Origin: UBA10649 sp963700745
Lineage (GTDB): Bacteria; Actinomycetota; Actinomycetes; S36-B12
DNA: 64,000 nt
Reading direction: 5' to 3'
Assembly: GCA_963700745.1 (NCBI GenBank)
Contig: CAVOYT010000002.1
Span: 124,001-188,000, forward strand
Numbering within the stretch: the stretch's first letter is position 1; each line of letters begins with the position of its first letter. Under the pieces are notes generated by a model. That model ran no database searches, was not told the DNA's origin, and worked only from the letters and a program-made list of their open reading frames with translations. Of the stretch, positions 7,577 through 14,818 are shown piece after piece. The position numbers and the translations under genes are program-made.

Positions 7577-8533
7577 GTGACGCCCACCGAGCCCGCCGTT
7601 GTCGCCACCTACCGACGAAGCGGGTTCACCGAGAGCGTCCACTTCGGCCACGCCGTGGTGGTGGACCGGGCGGGCGCGGTCCTTCGCTCCTGGGGGGATC
7701 CGGACCACGTGGTCTTCCCACGGTCGGCGGCCAAGCCCACGCAGGCAGCAGCGATGGTCAGTCAAGGGCTGGACCTCCCCGACCACCTGCTCGCGCTTGC
7801 CGTCGCCTCGCACGGGGGCGAGGAGTTCCACCTGGCGGGCGTCCGGGAGATCCTGGCCAGGGCCGGTCTGGATGCCGACGCGCTGCAGAACCCCCCGGAC
7901 TACCCCCTGGACCAGCACGAGCGGGACGCATGGGTGTGCGCGGGCCGCGAGCCGTCCACGCTGGCCATGACGTGCTCGGGCAAGCACGCGGCCATGGTCC
8001 TCACCTGCGCGATCAACGACTGGCCGGTGGCCGGCTACCTGGCCACCGAGCACCCGCTTCAGCAGGCGATCAGGCGGCAGGCCGAGTCCATGGCCGGCGA
8101 GCAGGTGGCCCACATCGGTATCGACGGCTGCGGGGCCCCCGTCATGGCGATCTCCGTCACCGGGCTGGCGAGGACCCTGTCCTCCTGCCTCGCGGGCGAG
8201 CCCGGTTCGCCGGCCAGGCGAGTCGGCGCGGCCGTGGTGGCGTTCCCCGAGTTCGTGGGCGGTGCCTACTCCGACGTGACCCGGCTCATGCGTGCCGTGC
8301 CGGGCCTGGCAGCCAAGAACGGCTTCGAGGGGGTGGGCGTCGCTGCCCTCGCGGACGGGACGGCGCTCGCGGTCAAGGTCGAGGACGGCTCGGAGCGGGC
8401 GCGACAGGTCGCGGTCGCGGCGATCCTCGCCCAGATCGGAGTGGACCGCGCTGCCCTCGAGGAGTTCCTCACCCTCCCCGTTCGCGGCGGCGGCGCCGTC
8501 GTCGGGGAGATCTCGTCCCCGATCGACCGCTAG
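7577..8533 (+). CDS. L-asparaginase II family protein
   Basis: Member of the asparaginase II family (Pfam PF06089), serine-hydrolase-like enzymes thought to hydrolyse asparagine to aspartate and ammonia. Visible family motifs in the 318-residue protein are RSGFTESVHFGHAVVV, FPRSAAKPTQA, LAVASHGGEEFH, the Ser-Gly-Lys motif MTCSGKHAAMV (probable catalytic serine), GIDGCGAPV and FVGGAYSDVTRLM. No signal peptide is seen, so it acts in the cytoplasm. GTG 7577 is preceded by CATCAT, a possible -10 box six bases upstream, which would give a leaderless transcript. The frame is intact. Confidence 0.9.
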   Translation: MTPTEPAVVATYRRSGFTESVHFGHAVVVDRAGAVLRSWGDPDHVVFPRSAAKPTQAAAMVSQGLDLPDHLLALAVASHGGEEFHLAGVREILARAGLDADALQNPPDYPLDQHERDAWVCAGREPSTLAMTCSGKHAAMVLTCAINDWPVAGYLATEHPLQQAIRRQAESMAGEQVAHIGIDGCGAPVMAISVTGLARTLSSCLAGEPGSPARRVGAAVVAFPEFVGGAYSDVTRLMRAVPGLAAKNGFEGVGVAALADGTALAVKVEDGSERARQVAVAAILAQIGVDRAALEEFLTLPVRGGGAVVGEISSPIDR

Positions 8534-8594
8534 GTCCGGCCCCATCGCATCGCTGGGTGACGAACCTCACGCTTGCTCCCGCTAGCACCCGTGT

Positions 8595-8622
8595 TTGCAA
8601 TTGCAAGCACTTGGGGCATACT
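8595..8622 (+). promoter_or_regulatory. Palindromic operator overlapping the XRE regulator promoter
   Basis: A perfect 12-base palindrome TTGCAATTGCAA at 8595-8606 is followed by CATACT at 8617-8622, a good actinobacterial -10 box. The ATG is at 8629, seven bases after the box, which implies a leaderless message. The palindrome covers about -34 to -23, the place where a repressor blocks polymerase. The gene behind it encodes a helix-turn-helix protein, so self-repression is the simplest reading. Confidence 0.65.
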
Positions 8623-8628
8623 GGAGTC

Positions 8629-9057
8629 ATGGCGCGCATCGATGTATCAGGTCTCGGGGGTTTCATCCGGGACCAGCGGGACCAGGCCCAGATGTCCCTG
8701 CGCCAGCTCGCGCAGGCGGCCGACGTCTCGAACCCCTACCTGAGCCAGGTTGAGCGCGGTCTGCGCCGACCCAGCGCGGAGATCCTGAACCGGATCGCCC
8801 AGGGCCTGCGGATCTCCGCGGAGACCCTGTACGTCCAGGCCGGAATCCTCGACGAGCGAGAGGGCGACGAGGCGGTCACCACGTCGATCGCCGCGGATCC
8901 CACGCTCAACGAGCGACAGCGCGCCACGCTCCTGCAGATCTACGCGGCCTTCCAGTCCGAGAACCGAGCGCAGGCTGAGGCCGAGGAGCAGATGGCCCAG
9001 GCCCAGGCCGAGGCCGAGGCACCGACCCCCGAACCCGACACCAACACCGAAAAGTGA
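8629..9057 (+). CDS. XRE-family transcriptional regulator
   Basis: Small DNA-binding protein of 142 residues. The helix-turn-helix occupies about residues 12-70 (MSLRQLAQAADVSNPYLSQV, then LRRPSAEILNRIAQGL). A C-terminal Glu/Ala/Gln-rich tail (about 105-142) may form a coiled coil. It resembles the regulator next to the heparin-binding hemagglutinin gene in Mycobacterium (Rv0474-Rv0475), and here too a lysine-rich protein gene and a DUF2516 gene follow. A perfect palindrome overlaps its own promoter. No standard ribosome-binding site is placed well (GGAG only two bases from the ATG), which fits a leaderless transcript. The repeat-protein gene starts 11 bases after its stop. Confidence 0.9.
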   Translation: MARIDVSGLGGFIRDQRDQAQMSLRQLAQAADVSNPYLSQVERGLRRPSAEILNRIAQGLRISAETLYVQAGILDEREGDEAVTTSIAADPTLNERQRATLLQIYAAFQSENRAQAEAEEQMAQAQAEAEAPTPEPDTNTEK

Positions 9058-9068
9058 GAGGAATCCCC

Positions 9069-9605
9069 ATGAGCACCGAGAACACCCCCGCCCATCCGAC
9101 CGCGCGTGTGAAGAAGACCTCGACGAAGGCCACCACGGCGGCCAAGAAGTCGACCAAGAAGGCCACCACGTCGGCCAAGAAGACGACCAAGAAGGCCACC
9201 ACTGCGGCGAAGGCCACGACGGCGAAGGTGACCCAGGAACCCACCGGGCGCTTCGACCTGTCGAAGTTCGATCTGCGCAAGATCGACCTGTCGAAGTTCG
9301 ATCTGCGCAAGATCGACCTGTCGAAGCTGGACCTGCGCAAGATCGACCGGTCGAAGATGGAGATGCCGAAGTTCGACATGGCCAAGGTGAAGATGCCTGA
9401 GGTGAAGATGCCCGAGGTGAAGATGCCCGAGGTGAAGATGCCGAGGTGAGATGCCGAGGTGAAGATGCCCGAGGTGAAGATGCCCGAGGTCGACGTCGCC
9501 GGGATGACCACCCAGACCAAGGACCGGGTCACGGGCGCTGCCAAGAACGTTCAGGGCAACGTGACGCACACCGTCGAGCTGCTCCGCGAAGCGGTCGGCG
9601 TCTGA
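9069..9605 (+). CDS. Lysine-rich tandem-repeat protein, frameshifted in the repeats
   Basis: No enzyme fold is visible. The N-terminal third (about residues 14-56) is built of Lys/Thr/Ala, for example KKSTKKATTSAKKTTKKATT, resembling histone-H1-like or HBHA-tail sequence. Next come three exact or near-exact 10-residue repeats DLSKFDLRKI, then a run of KMPEV pentapeptides. It ends in an amphipathic tail, TKDRVTGAAKNVQGNVTHTV. In the KMPEV run the frame breaks at about 9435-9447 (a C or A seems lost), giving an early TGA. Reading on in the other frame restores KMPEV units and ends at 9605. The position after the XRE gene corresponds to that of HBHA in Mycobacterium. A role in binding DNA, polyanions or the cell surface is inference. 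A GAGAGGAA precedes the ATG. Confidence 0.75.
9253..9356 (+). repeat. 30-bp tandem repeats
   Basis: Three units with a period of exactly 30 bases (9253-9282, 9283-9312, 9313-9342) plus a partial fourth. The first two are almost identical. They encode the DLSKFDLRKI decapeptides of the lysine-rich protein. Confidence 0.9.
9385..9492 (+). repeat. 15-bp tandem repeats
   Basis: About seven copies of AAGATGCCCGAGGTG encoding KMPEV. Two copies lack a base, which causes the frameshift in the host gene. Such short exact repeats are prone to both slippage and sequencing error. Confidence 0.85.
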
Positions 9606-9647
9606 CCCGAACCATCCCCAGCGGGCACTCCATGCCCGCCGCACGCT

Positions 9648-9681
9648 ACGAAGGACCGCACCCACGGGTGCGGTCCTTCGT
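9648..9681 (+). terminator. Hairpin terminator
   Basis: A perfect 16-base-pair stem (ACGAAGGACCGCACCC with its complement) with a two-base centre, 42 bases after the repeat-protein stop and upstream of the DUF2516 gene. No T-run follows. Confidence 0.75.
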
Positions 9682-9702
9682 CATGACCGTTAGCGTGGAG
9701 GG

Positions 9703-9990
9703 ATGTTCGACACCGTTCAGGGAATCGTCCTGCTGGCCATGTGGGTCGTGACATTCGCGGTCAAGGGCTTTGCCTTCATCGACTGCATCCGTCGGCCGGC
9801 AGACGCGTTCCCCGCGGTGGGCAGGCAGAGCAAGGTCCTGTGGCTCATCCTCACCGGACTTGCGGCCGGCACCGGGTTCTTCCCGGGCTTCACCATCAAC
9901 ATCTTCGGCCTGGCGGCCGTTGTCGTCGCCCTCGTGTACGTCTTCGACGTCCGCACGAAGATCATCGAGATCACCTCCCGGCGCTGGTGA
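9703..9990 (+). CDS. DUF2516 membrane protein
   Basis: A 95-residue integral membrane protein of unknown function with about three hydrophobic segments (GIVLLAMWVVTFAVKGFAFI, VLWLILTGLAAGTGFFPG, NIFGLAAVVVALVYVFDV) and a basic tail. It matches the actinobacterial DUF2516 family in length, in the C-I-R-R-P segment after the first helix and in the final VYVFDVR. It lies in the order XRE regulator, lysine-rich protein, DUF2516, as in Mycobacterium. The ATG at 9703 follows a GGAGG closely. The macro-domain gene begins 10 bases after the stop. Confidence 0.86.
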   Translation: MFDTVQGIVLLAMWVVTFAVKGFAFIDCIRRPADAFPAVGRQSKVLWLILTGLAAGTGFFPGFTINIFGLAAVVVALVYVFDVRTKIIEITSRRW

Positions 9991-10000
9991 GCAACGCCCG

Positions 10001-10537
10001 GTGAGCCCGCGCGTCGAGGCCGTTCGAGGTGACATCACCGAACAGCGCCTCGACGCCATCGTCAACGCGGCGAACTCCAGCCTCCTCGGCGGCGGCGGCG
10101 TCGACGGCGCCATCCACGCGGGCGCCGGGCCGATCCTCGACGAGGACTGCCGGCGCCTGCGTCGCTCCACCCTCCCCGATGGCCTGCCCACCGGCGAGGC
10201 CGTGGCGACGCGGGGCGGGGACCTGCCGGCTCGGTTCGTCATCCACACCGTGGGGCCGCGGCACTGGGAGCACGCCGATGGCGGCACGTCGCTACTGGCC
10301 GCGTGCCATCTCGCCAGCCTCGAGGTGGCCGCCGGACTCGGCTCGGCCACCATCGCCTTCCCGGCCATCTCGTGCGGCGTTTACGGCTGGTCGCCCACTG
10401 ATGCGGCACCGATCGCCGTCGGCGCCGTCCGTGACTACCTGCGAGAGCACCCGGAGTCCGGGATCACCCTCGTCCGCTTCGTCCTGTTCGATCAGCGGGC
10501 GCTGTCGGCCTTCGAGGAGGCGTGCTCAGGCGAGTGA
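10001..10537 (+). CDS. Macro domain protein (O-acetyl-ADP-ribose deacetylase type)
   Basis: ADP-ribose-binding hydrolase of 178 residues that probably removes acetyl from O-acetyl-ADP-ribose or reverses ADP-ribosylation. It has all the usual motifs: RGDIT, DAIVNAANSSLLGGGGVDGAIH, FVIHTVGP, and FPAISCGVYGWSP. It probably shares a transcript with DUF2516 (10-base gap). Its last 12 bases overlap the end of the convergent AlaX gene. The frame is intact and the length is normal for the YmdB/MacroD group. Confidence 0.93.
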   Translation: MSPRVEAVRGDITEQRLDAIVNAANSSLLGGGGVDGAIHAGAGPILDEDCRRLRRSTLPDGLPTGEAVATRGGDLPARFVIHTVGPRHWEHADGGTSLLAACHLASLEVAAGLGSATIAFPAISCGVYGWSPTDAAPIAVGAVRDYLREHPESGITLVRFVLFDQRALSAFEEACSGE

Positions 10538-11248
10538 GATGCGGATCCGCCGGAAGCCCTTGCCCTTGTTCTCGATCTTGAGCACCGTCATGGGGCCGAT
10601 GTGCCGCGTGGACGCCACGTGCGTGCCGCCGTCTGCCTGTACGTCGAGACCGGAGATGTCGACGATGCGAACGATCTCGATGTCCGCAGGCAGCAGGTTC
10701 TTCGCCGTCCGGATGACGTCAGGGATGGCGAACGCCTCGTCCCGGCTGAGCTCGTAGGCCTCGATGGCCCGATCGGCCACGACTTCCTGATTGCACGCCG
10801 TCTCGACGGACTCCTTGAAGCCTGGCGGCACCTCGGTCAGGTTGAAGTCGAGTCGGCCGGTGAGCGGGTCCATGTTCGATCCGGTCACGAGTGCCCCGAA
10901 GTCCCGGAACACGACGCCGGAGAGCAGGTGCAGCCCGGAGTGGGTGCGCATGAGCGCCGTGCGGCGGTCGTCCTCGATCGCTCCGCGCACGGCGGTCCCG
11001 ACCGGCGGAAGCGGGTCGCCCTCGGCCGGTACCAGCCGCGGGTCCTCGCCGCGGCGTACGTCGACGATGCGAGTCTGCACCCCGCCCCAGAGCAGCACGC
11101 CGTGGTCCGGCGGCTGGCCTCCGCCGCCGGGGTAGAAGGCCGAGCGGTCGAGGACGATGCCGTCATCCGGGTCGCTGGCGAGGACGGTCGCATCCCACTC
11201 GCGCAGGGTCGAGTCGGCAAGCTCCAGCCGATGGGTGTGACCTGCCAC
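10526..11248 (-). CDS. AlaX-type alanyl-tRNA editing protein
   Basis: Free-standing homologue of the editing domain of alanyl-tRNA synthetase, which deacylates Ser- or Gly-tRNA-Ala. The 240-residue protein has the glycine-rich signature FYPGGGGQPPDHG, the zinc-binding HSGLHLLSG (HxxxH) and the late motif DGGTHVAS. The late motif has Asp where the synthetase usually has Cys (CGGTHV); this occurs in some AlaX proteins. It then ends with KIENKGKGFRRIRISL. GTG 11248 starts two bases after the gpmA stop on the same strand, so the two are probably cotranscribed. The frame is intact. Confidence 0.9.
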   Translation of the reverse strand: MAGHTHRLELADSTLREWDATVLASDPDDGIVLDRSAFYPGGGGQPPDHGVLLWGGVQTRIVDVRRGEDPRLVPAEGDPLPPVGTAVRGAIEDDRRTALMRTHSGLHLLSGVVFRDFGALVTGSNMDPLTGRLDFNLTEVPPGFKESVETACNQEVVADRAIEAYELSRDEAFAIPDVIRTAKNLLPADIEIVRIVDISGLDVQADGGTHVASTRHIGPMTVLKIENKGKGFRRIRISLA

Positions 11249-11250
11249 GG

Positions 11251-12018
11251 CTACTTCTTGCCCTGCGCGGCGACGGCGGCGGCGGCGGTGGCCGCCGCCT
11301 CGGGATCGAGGTACTCGCCGCCGGGGACGATCGGCTTGAGGTTCTCGTCGAGGCGGTAGACCAGCGGGATGCCGGTGGGGATGTTCAACGCGGCGATGTC
11401 GTCGTCGGAGATCCCGTCCAGGTGCTTGACGAGCGCGCGCAGGGAGTTGCCGTGCGCGGCGATCAGGACCGTCTTGCCGGCCCGCAGGTGCTCGGCGACG
11501 ATGACGTCCTCCCAGTAGGGGATCAGCCGCTCGACCACGTCGGCGAGGCACTCGGTGTCCGGTCGGGCCTCGGGCGGCAACGCCGCATACCGAGGGTCGT
11601 GGGTCTGCGCCCAGGGGTCCTCGGGGTCGATGGGCGGCGGCGGAGTGTCGTACGAGCGGCGCCACAGCATGAACTGCTCCTCGCCGTACGCCTCCAGCGT
11701 CTCCTTCTTGTTCTTGCCCTGCAGCGCGCCGTAGTGCCGCTCGTTGAGCCGCCAGTTGCGCACGACGGGCAGCCACATCCGGTCGCAGGCCTCGAGGGCG
11801 ATCTGGGCGGTCTTGATGGCCCGCTTCAGCAGCGAGGTGAGGACGATGTCGGGCAGCAGGCCGGCCTCGGCGAGCAGCTCTCCGCCGCGCCGCGCCTCGG
11901 CCATCCCCTTCTCCGACAGGTCGACGTCGACCCAGCCGGTGAACAGGTTCTTGGCGTTCCACTCGCTCTCGCCGTGGCGGAGCAGGATCAGGGTGTACGG
12001 GGCGGCCGCGTTCGTCAT
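11251..12018 (-). CDS. gpmA: 2,3-bisphosphoglycerate-dependent phosphoglycerate mutase
   Basis: Glycolytic and gluconeogenic enzyme interconverting 3- and 2-phosphoglycerate through a phosphohistidine. The 255-residue protein has the catalytic LLRHGESEWNAKNLFTGW, the ERHYGALQGKNK motif and the second histidine in IAAHGNSLRALVKHL. The C-terminus is an alanine-rich tail (PEAAATAAAAVAAQGKK). I use the ATG at 12018 (MTNAAAPYTLILLRHG). An in-frame upstream ATG at 12036 would add six residues not typical of the family. The order mshA-YbjN-gpmA is that of Mycobacterium. Confidence 0.95.
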   Translation of the reverse strand: MTNAAAPYTLILLRHGESEWNAKNLFTGWVDVDLSEKGMAEARRGGELLAEAGLLPDIVLTSLLKRAIKTAQIALEACDRMWLPVVRNWRLNERHYGALQGKNKKETLEAYGEEQFMLWRRSYDTPPPPIDPEDPWAQTHDPRYAALPPEARPDTECLADVVERLIPYWEDVIVAEHLRAGKTVLIAAHGNSLRALVKHLDGISDDDIAALNIPTGIPLVYRLDENLKPIVPGGEYLDPEAAATAAAAVAAQGKK

Positions 12019-12039
12019 GGCCCCATCCTGCCGCATCGC

Positions 12040-12546
12040 TCAGGTCGGCTCGGGCCCTGTGCCGTCGGCGAGGTGGGCGAAGGCCGCGAGGTTGGCCGTC
12101 GACTCCCCGCGGGACACCCGCCACTGCCATTCACGTCGGATCGCGGAGGCGAAGCCCAGCTCCAGGATCGTGTTGAACGAGCCGTCCGCGTACTCGAGGA
12201 CCGCCCCCAGGACGCGGTCGAGCTCGTCTGGGCTGACGGAGGACAGCGGCAGTCGGCCGACCAGGTAGATGTCGCCCAGGTGGTCGACGGCGAAGGACAC
12301 CGCGTACATCCGGCGGTTGCGTTCGAGCAGCCAGCGGTAGACGGCCTCGTGGTTCTCGTCGGGATGACGAGCGACGAACGCGTTGACCGTGAGGGCATGG
12401 TCGCCGACGGTGAGCGTCGCCGTCGTCTTCAGCTTGCGGGTGCCGGGAAGCACCACGACCACGGTGTCGTCGCCCGCGGGCTCCCAGTCGAGCCCGGCCT
12501 CGTCCAGATAGGACCGGACGATCTGCATCTCCGCGGCGGAGCTCAT
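12040..12546 (-). CDS. YbjN-domain protein
   Basis: A 168-residue protein with the YbjN fold (type III secretion chaperone-like). Its molecular role is unknown. Landmarks are YLDEAGLDWE near the start, YRWLLERNRRMYAVSFAVD, GDIYLVGRLPL and DELDRVLGAVLEYAD. The ATG at 12546 overlaps the mshA stop (ATGA), so it is translationally coupled to mshA, as its homologue appears to be in Mycobacterium. The frame is intact. Confidence 0.87.
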   Translation of the reverse strand: MSSAAEMQIVRSYLDEAGLDWEPAGDDTVVVVLPGTRKLKTTATLTVGDHALTVNAFVARHPDENHEAVYRWLLERNRRMYAVSFAVDHLGDIYLVGRLPLSSVSPDELDRVLGAVLEYADGSFNTILELGFASAIRREWQWRVSRGESTANLAAFAHLADGTGPEPT

Positions 12547-13865
12547 GAGTTCAGGGCGGCGAACCGGTGCTGTGCTGACGAGTTGGCCAGCGCGGCGGAG
12601 TAACTGTTCATGAGGCCGGCGGTGGTGGCCGCCCAGCCGAATGCAGCGGCGTGCATGTGGGCGCCGGAGGAGAACTCGTCGCGCAGCGCAGGTTGTCCGG
12701 TGATGCGGGCGATGGCCCGGGCGAAGTCGCCGGGTCGTGCCCGTCGACCAGCAGGCCGCTGACGTGGTCGGCGACCGCGGTGCGCAGGCCACCGACGGCG
12801 GCGGCGACGACCGGCGTTCCGCAGGCCTGGGACTCGACCGCCACCAGGCCGAAGGACTCCGAGTACGAGGGGACGACGGTGACGTCGGCCGCTCGGTACC
12901 AGTCGACGAGCGTTGCCCGGTCGCTCGGCGGCTCGAACCGCACGAGGTCGCCGATTCCCAGCTCGCGGGCCAGGTCGACGAGCGCCGTGGGCTGCTCGAG
13001 CCCGGAGCCGGAGGGGCCACCGCAGACGACCACGACCAGGCGTCGGCGCAGCGCCGGATCGCGGGCAACCAGCTCGGCCGCCGCGCGGATGAGGACGTCG
13101 GGGGCCTTGAGCGGCTGGATGCGTCCCGACGAACAGCAGCACGATCGCGTCGTCCGGCACGCCGCGACGCTTGCGAGCCTGCGCCCGATTGCCGGGCGTG
13201 AAGACCTCGAGGTCGACGCCGGGGTGGACCACGTCGACCGCGTCCGGGTCCGCGCCGTAGAGGTCGACCAGCTGGTGGGCCTCGTCGTCGGTGTTGGCGA
13301 TCAGCCGGTCGGCGGCGGCGACGACCTGCTCCTCGCCGATGACGCGCATCGTCGGCTCCGGGGTGTCGCCTTCGGCGAGGTCGAGGTTCTTGACCTTGGC
13401 CATCGTGTGCATCGAGTGCACGAGCGGCACGTTCCAGCGCTCGGACGACAGCCAGCCCACCTGGCCGGACAGCCAGTAGTGCGAGTGGATGAGGTCGAAC
13501 CAGCCTTCCGGACGGGCGGCCTCGGCCCGCATCACGCCGGCGGTGACGGCGCACAGCTGGCCCGGGAGGTCCTGCTTCAGCAGACCCTCGAACGGCCCGG
13601 CGGTGACATGCCGGACCGTGACCCCGGGACCCATCTCGACGGTGGTCGGGAGCGCCGACGAGGTGGACCGGGTGAAGATCTCGACCTCGATACCTGCCTC
13701 GGCCAGCCGTCGTGCGGTCTCGACGATGTAGACGTTCATCCCGCCCGCGTCGCCGGTGCCCGGCTGGTCGAGGGGGGAGGTGTGCACGGAGAGCACGGCG
13801 ATCCGGCGCGGCTTGGGCAGATGCCTGAGCGGGCTGATGCGGGCAGGAGAGGTCACGGTGGTCAC
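12543..13865 (-). CDS. mshA: D-inositol-3-phosphate glycosyltransferase (mycothiol), frameshifted
   Basis: First step of mycothiol synthesis: GT4-family enzyme adding GlcNAc to inositol 3-phosphate. The N-terminal domain reads cleanly: RRIAVLSVHTSPLDQPGTGD, GGMNVYIVETARRL, FDLIHSHYWLSGQVGWL and VHPGVDLEVFTPG. Near 13127 one extra base moves the C-terminal domain to another frame, where VVCGGPSGSGLEQPTALVDL, RFEPP and VVPSYSESFGLVAVESQACG (the EX7E region) are read. Near 12740 a missing base restores the first frame for GDFARAIARITG and the C-terminus. The two changes cancel, so both ends share a frame while about 390 bases between do not. Protein identity is certain. GTG 13865 has an AGGAGG close upstream. 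Confidence 0.93.
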   Translation of the reverse strand: MTTVTSPARISPLRHLPKPRRIAVLSVHTSPLDQPGTGDAGGMNVYIVETARRLAEAGIEVEIFTRSTSSALPTTVEMGPGVTVRHVTAGPFEGLLKQDLPGQLCAVTAGVMRAEAARPEGWFDLIHSHYWLSGQVGWLSSERWNVPLVHSMHTMAKVKNLDLAEGDTPEPTMRVIGEEQVVAAADRLIANTDDEAHQLVDLYGADPDAVDVVHPGVDLEVFTPGNRAQARKRRGVPDDAIVLLFVGTHPAAQGPRRPHPRGGRAGCPRSGAAPTPGRGRLRWPLRLRARAAHGARRPGPRAGNRRPRAVRAAERPGNARRLVPSGRRHRRPLVLGVLRPGGGRVPGLRNAGRRRRRRWPAHRGRRPRQRPAGRRARPGDFARAIARITGQPALRDEFSSGAHMHAAAFGWAATTAGLMNSYSAALANSSAQHRFAALNS

Positions 13866-13937
13866 TCCCCTCCTGTCGGCCTCATGAGCGCCAACCGAGG
13901 GGAAGTCTGGTCCATTCCCGCCGAATCGGCCAGCCGA

Positions 13938-14621
13938 TCACCGCGTCAGGACCGTCTCGCTCAGGACAGGGTGACGCCCACGTACGGCTGCGCCGGTCAC
14001 GATGGTCACGACCCGACGGGTCACCGAGACCGCGTGGTCGGCGTACCGCTCGTAGTACCGCGACAGCAGGGTGACGTCGATCGCCGCCTCGACGCCGTGG
14101 GCCCAGGCGGGGGAGAGCACGATGGTGAACAGCTCGCGGTGCAGGGCGTCGACCTGGGCGTCGTGCCGGGCGATGTCGGCCGTCAGGGATACGTCCTGGG
14201 TGGCGATCACTGCGCCGGTCTTGGAGACGATCGCCTCGGCGAGTCCGCCCATCTCCGCGAAGGTGCCGCGCAGTTCCTGCGGGATCGACAGCCGCGGGTA
14301 GCGCAGGCGGGCCTGCTTGGCCACGTGCTCGGCGAGGTCGCCCATCCGCTCGAGCGAGGCGGCGATCCGGAGGGCGCCGATGACGATGCGCAGGTCGCTC
14401 GTCGTGAGCGACCTCCTGCTCGATGATGTCGAAGCACTGGTCCTCAAGATCGCTGGCCAGCGTGTCGATCTGGGCGTCGGCAGCGATGACCGACTCGGCC
14501 ATGGTCAGGTCGGCGTCCAGGAGGGCCTGCGTGGCCCGATTCATGGCGGAGCCGACGAGTCGGGTCATCTGGACGAGCTCGTCGTTGACGGTGTCCAGTC
14601 GCTCCTGGAACGTCGCTGCAT
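13938..14621 (-). CDS. phoU: Phosphate-system regulator PhoU, frameshifted
   Basis: PhoU links the phosphate transporter to the phosphate two-component kinase. Two three-helix bundles are visible, each with the metal-binding pattern ExxxD: SLERMGDLAEHVAKQ and RYYERYADHAVSVTRR. The N-terminal part (TFQERLDTVNDELVQM, then FDIIEQEVA) is in another frame, which changes near 14405. A second small indel lies right after the ATG at 14619-14621, since the family start (M-R-T-F-Q) is one base out of frame. A GGGAGGA precedes that ATG. It is divergent from senX3-regX3, with a candidate PHO box between them. Confidence 0.9.
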
Positions 14622-14689
14622 GCGGTGGTCCTCCCGATCGTGAGGGTGATGGCCACTCTAGGTCACCGATCGAGGCCCTCCGATCACGC

Positions 14690-14722
14690 CCGGGATGAAC
14701 GGAGCGCGAAGCGCAGATGAAC
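14690..14722 (-). promoter_or_regulatory. Candidate PHO box (RegX3/PhoP binding site)
   Basis: Read on the minus strand, three consecutive 11-base units begin GTTCATC, CTTCGCG and GTTCATC (14722-14712, 14711-14701, 14700-14690). Actinomycete PhoP/RegX3 boxes are 11-base direct repeats of the type GTTCACC. The outer units match six of seven bases. It lies between divergent phoU and senX3-regX3, where autoregulation is expected. Confidence 0.6.
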
Positions 14723-14805
14723 AACGGGTGCCGGCGTGGGGAACGCTCAATGAATCCTGGCCGGCGTTGGCATCCACGCGGCTTGGGGAGGGTCCCCGGC
14801 GCTCC

Positions 14806-14811
14806 TATCCT
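14806..14811 (+). promoter_or_regulatory. -10 box for senX3
   Basis: TATCCT, seven bases before the GTG at 14819. At this spacing transcription would begin at or next to the start codon, giving a leaderless message. Confidence 0.5.
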
Positions 14812-14818
14812 GTGTGTC

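Noticed and set aside
9253..9492. CRISPR-like repeat array
   Set aside because: The repeats are direct, without spacers, have periods of 30 and 15 bases (multiples of three) and encode protein repeats. No cas genes are nearby.
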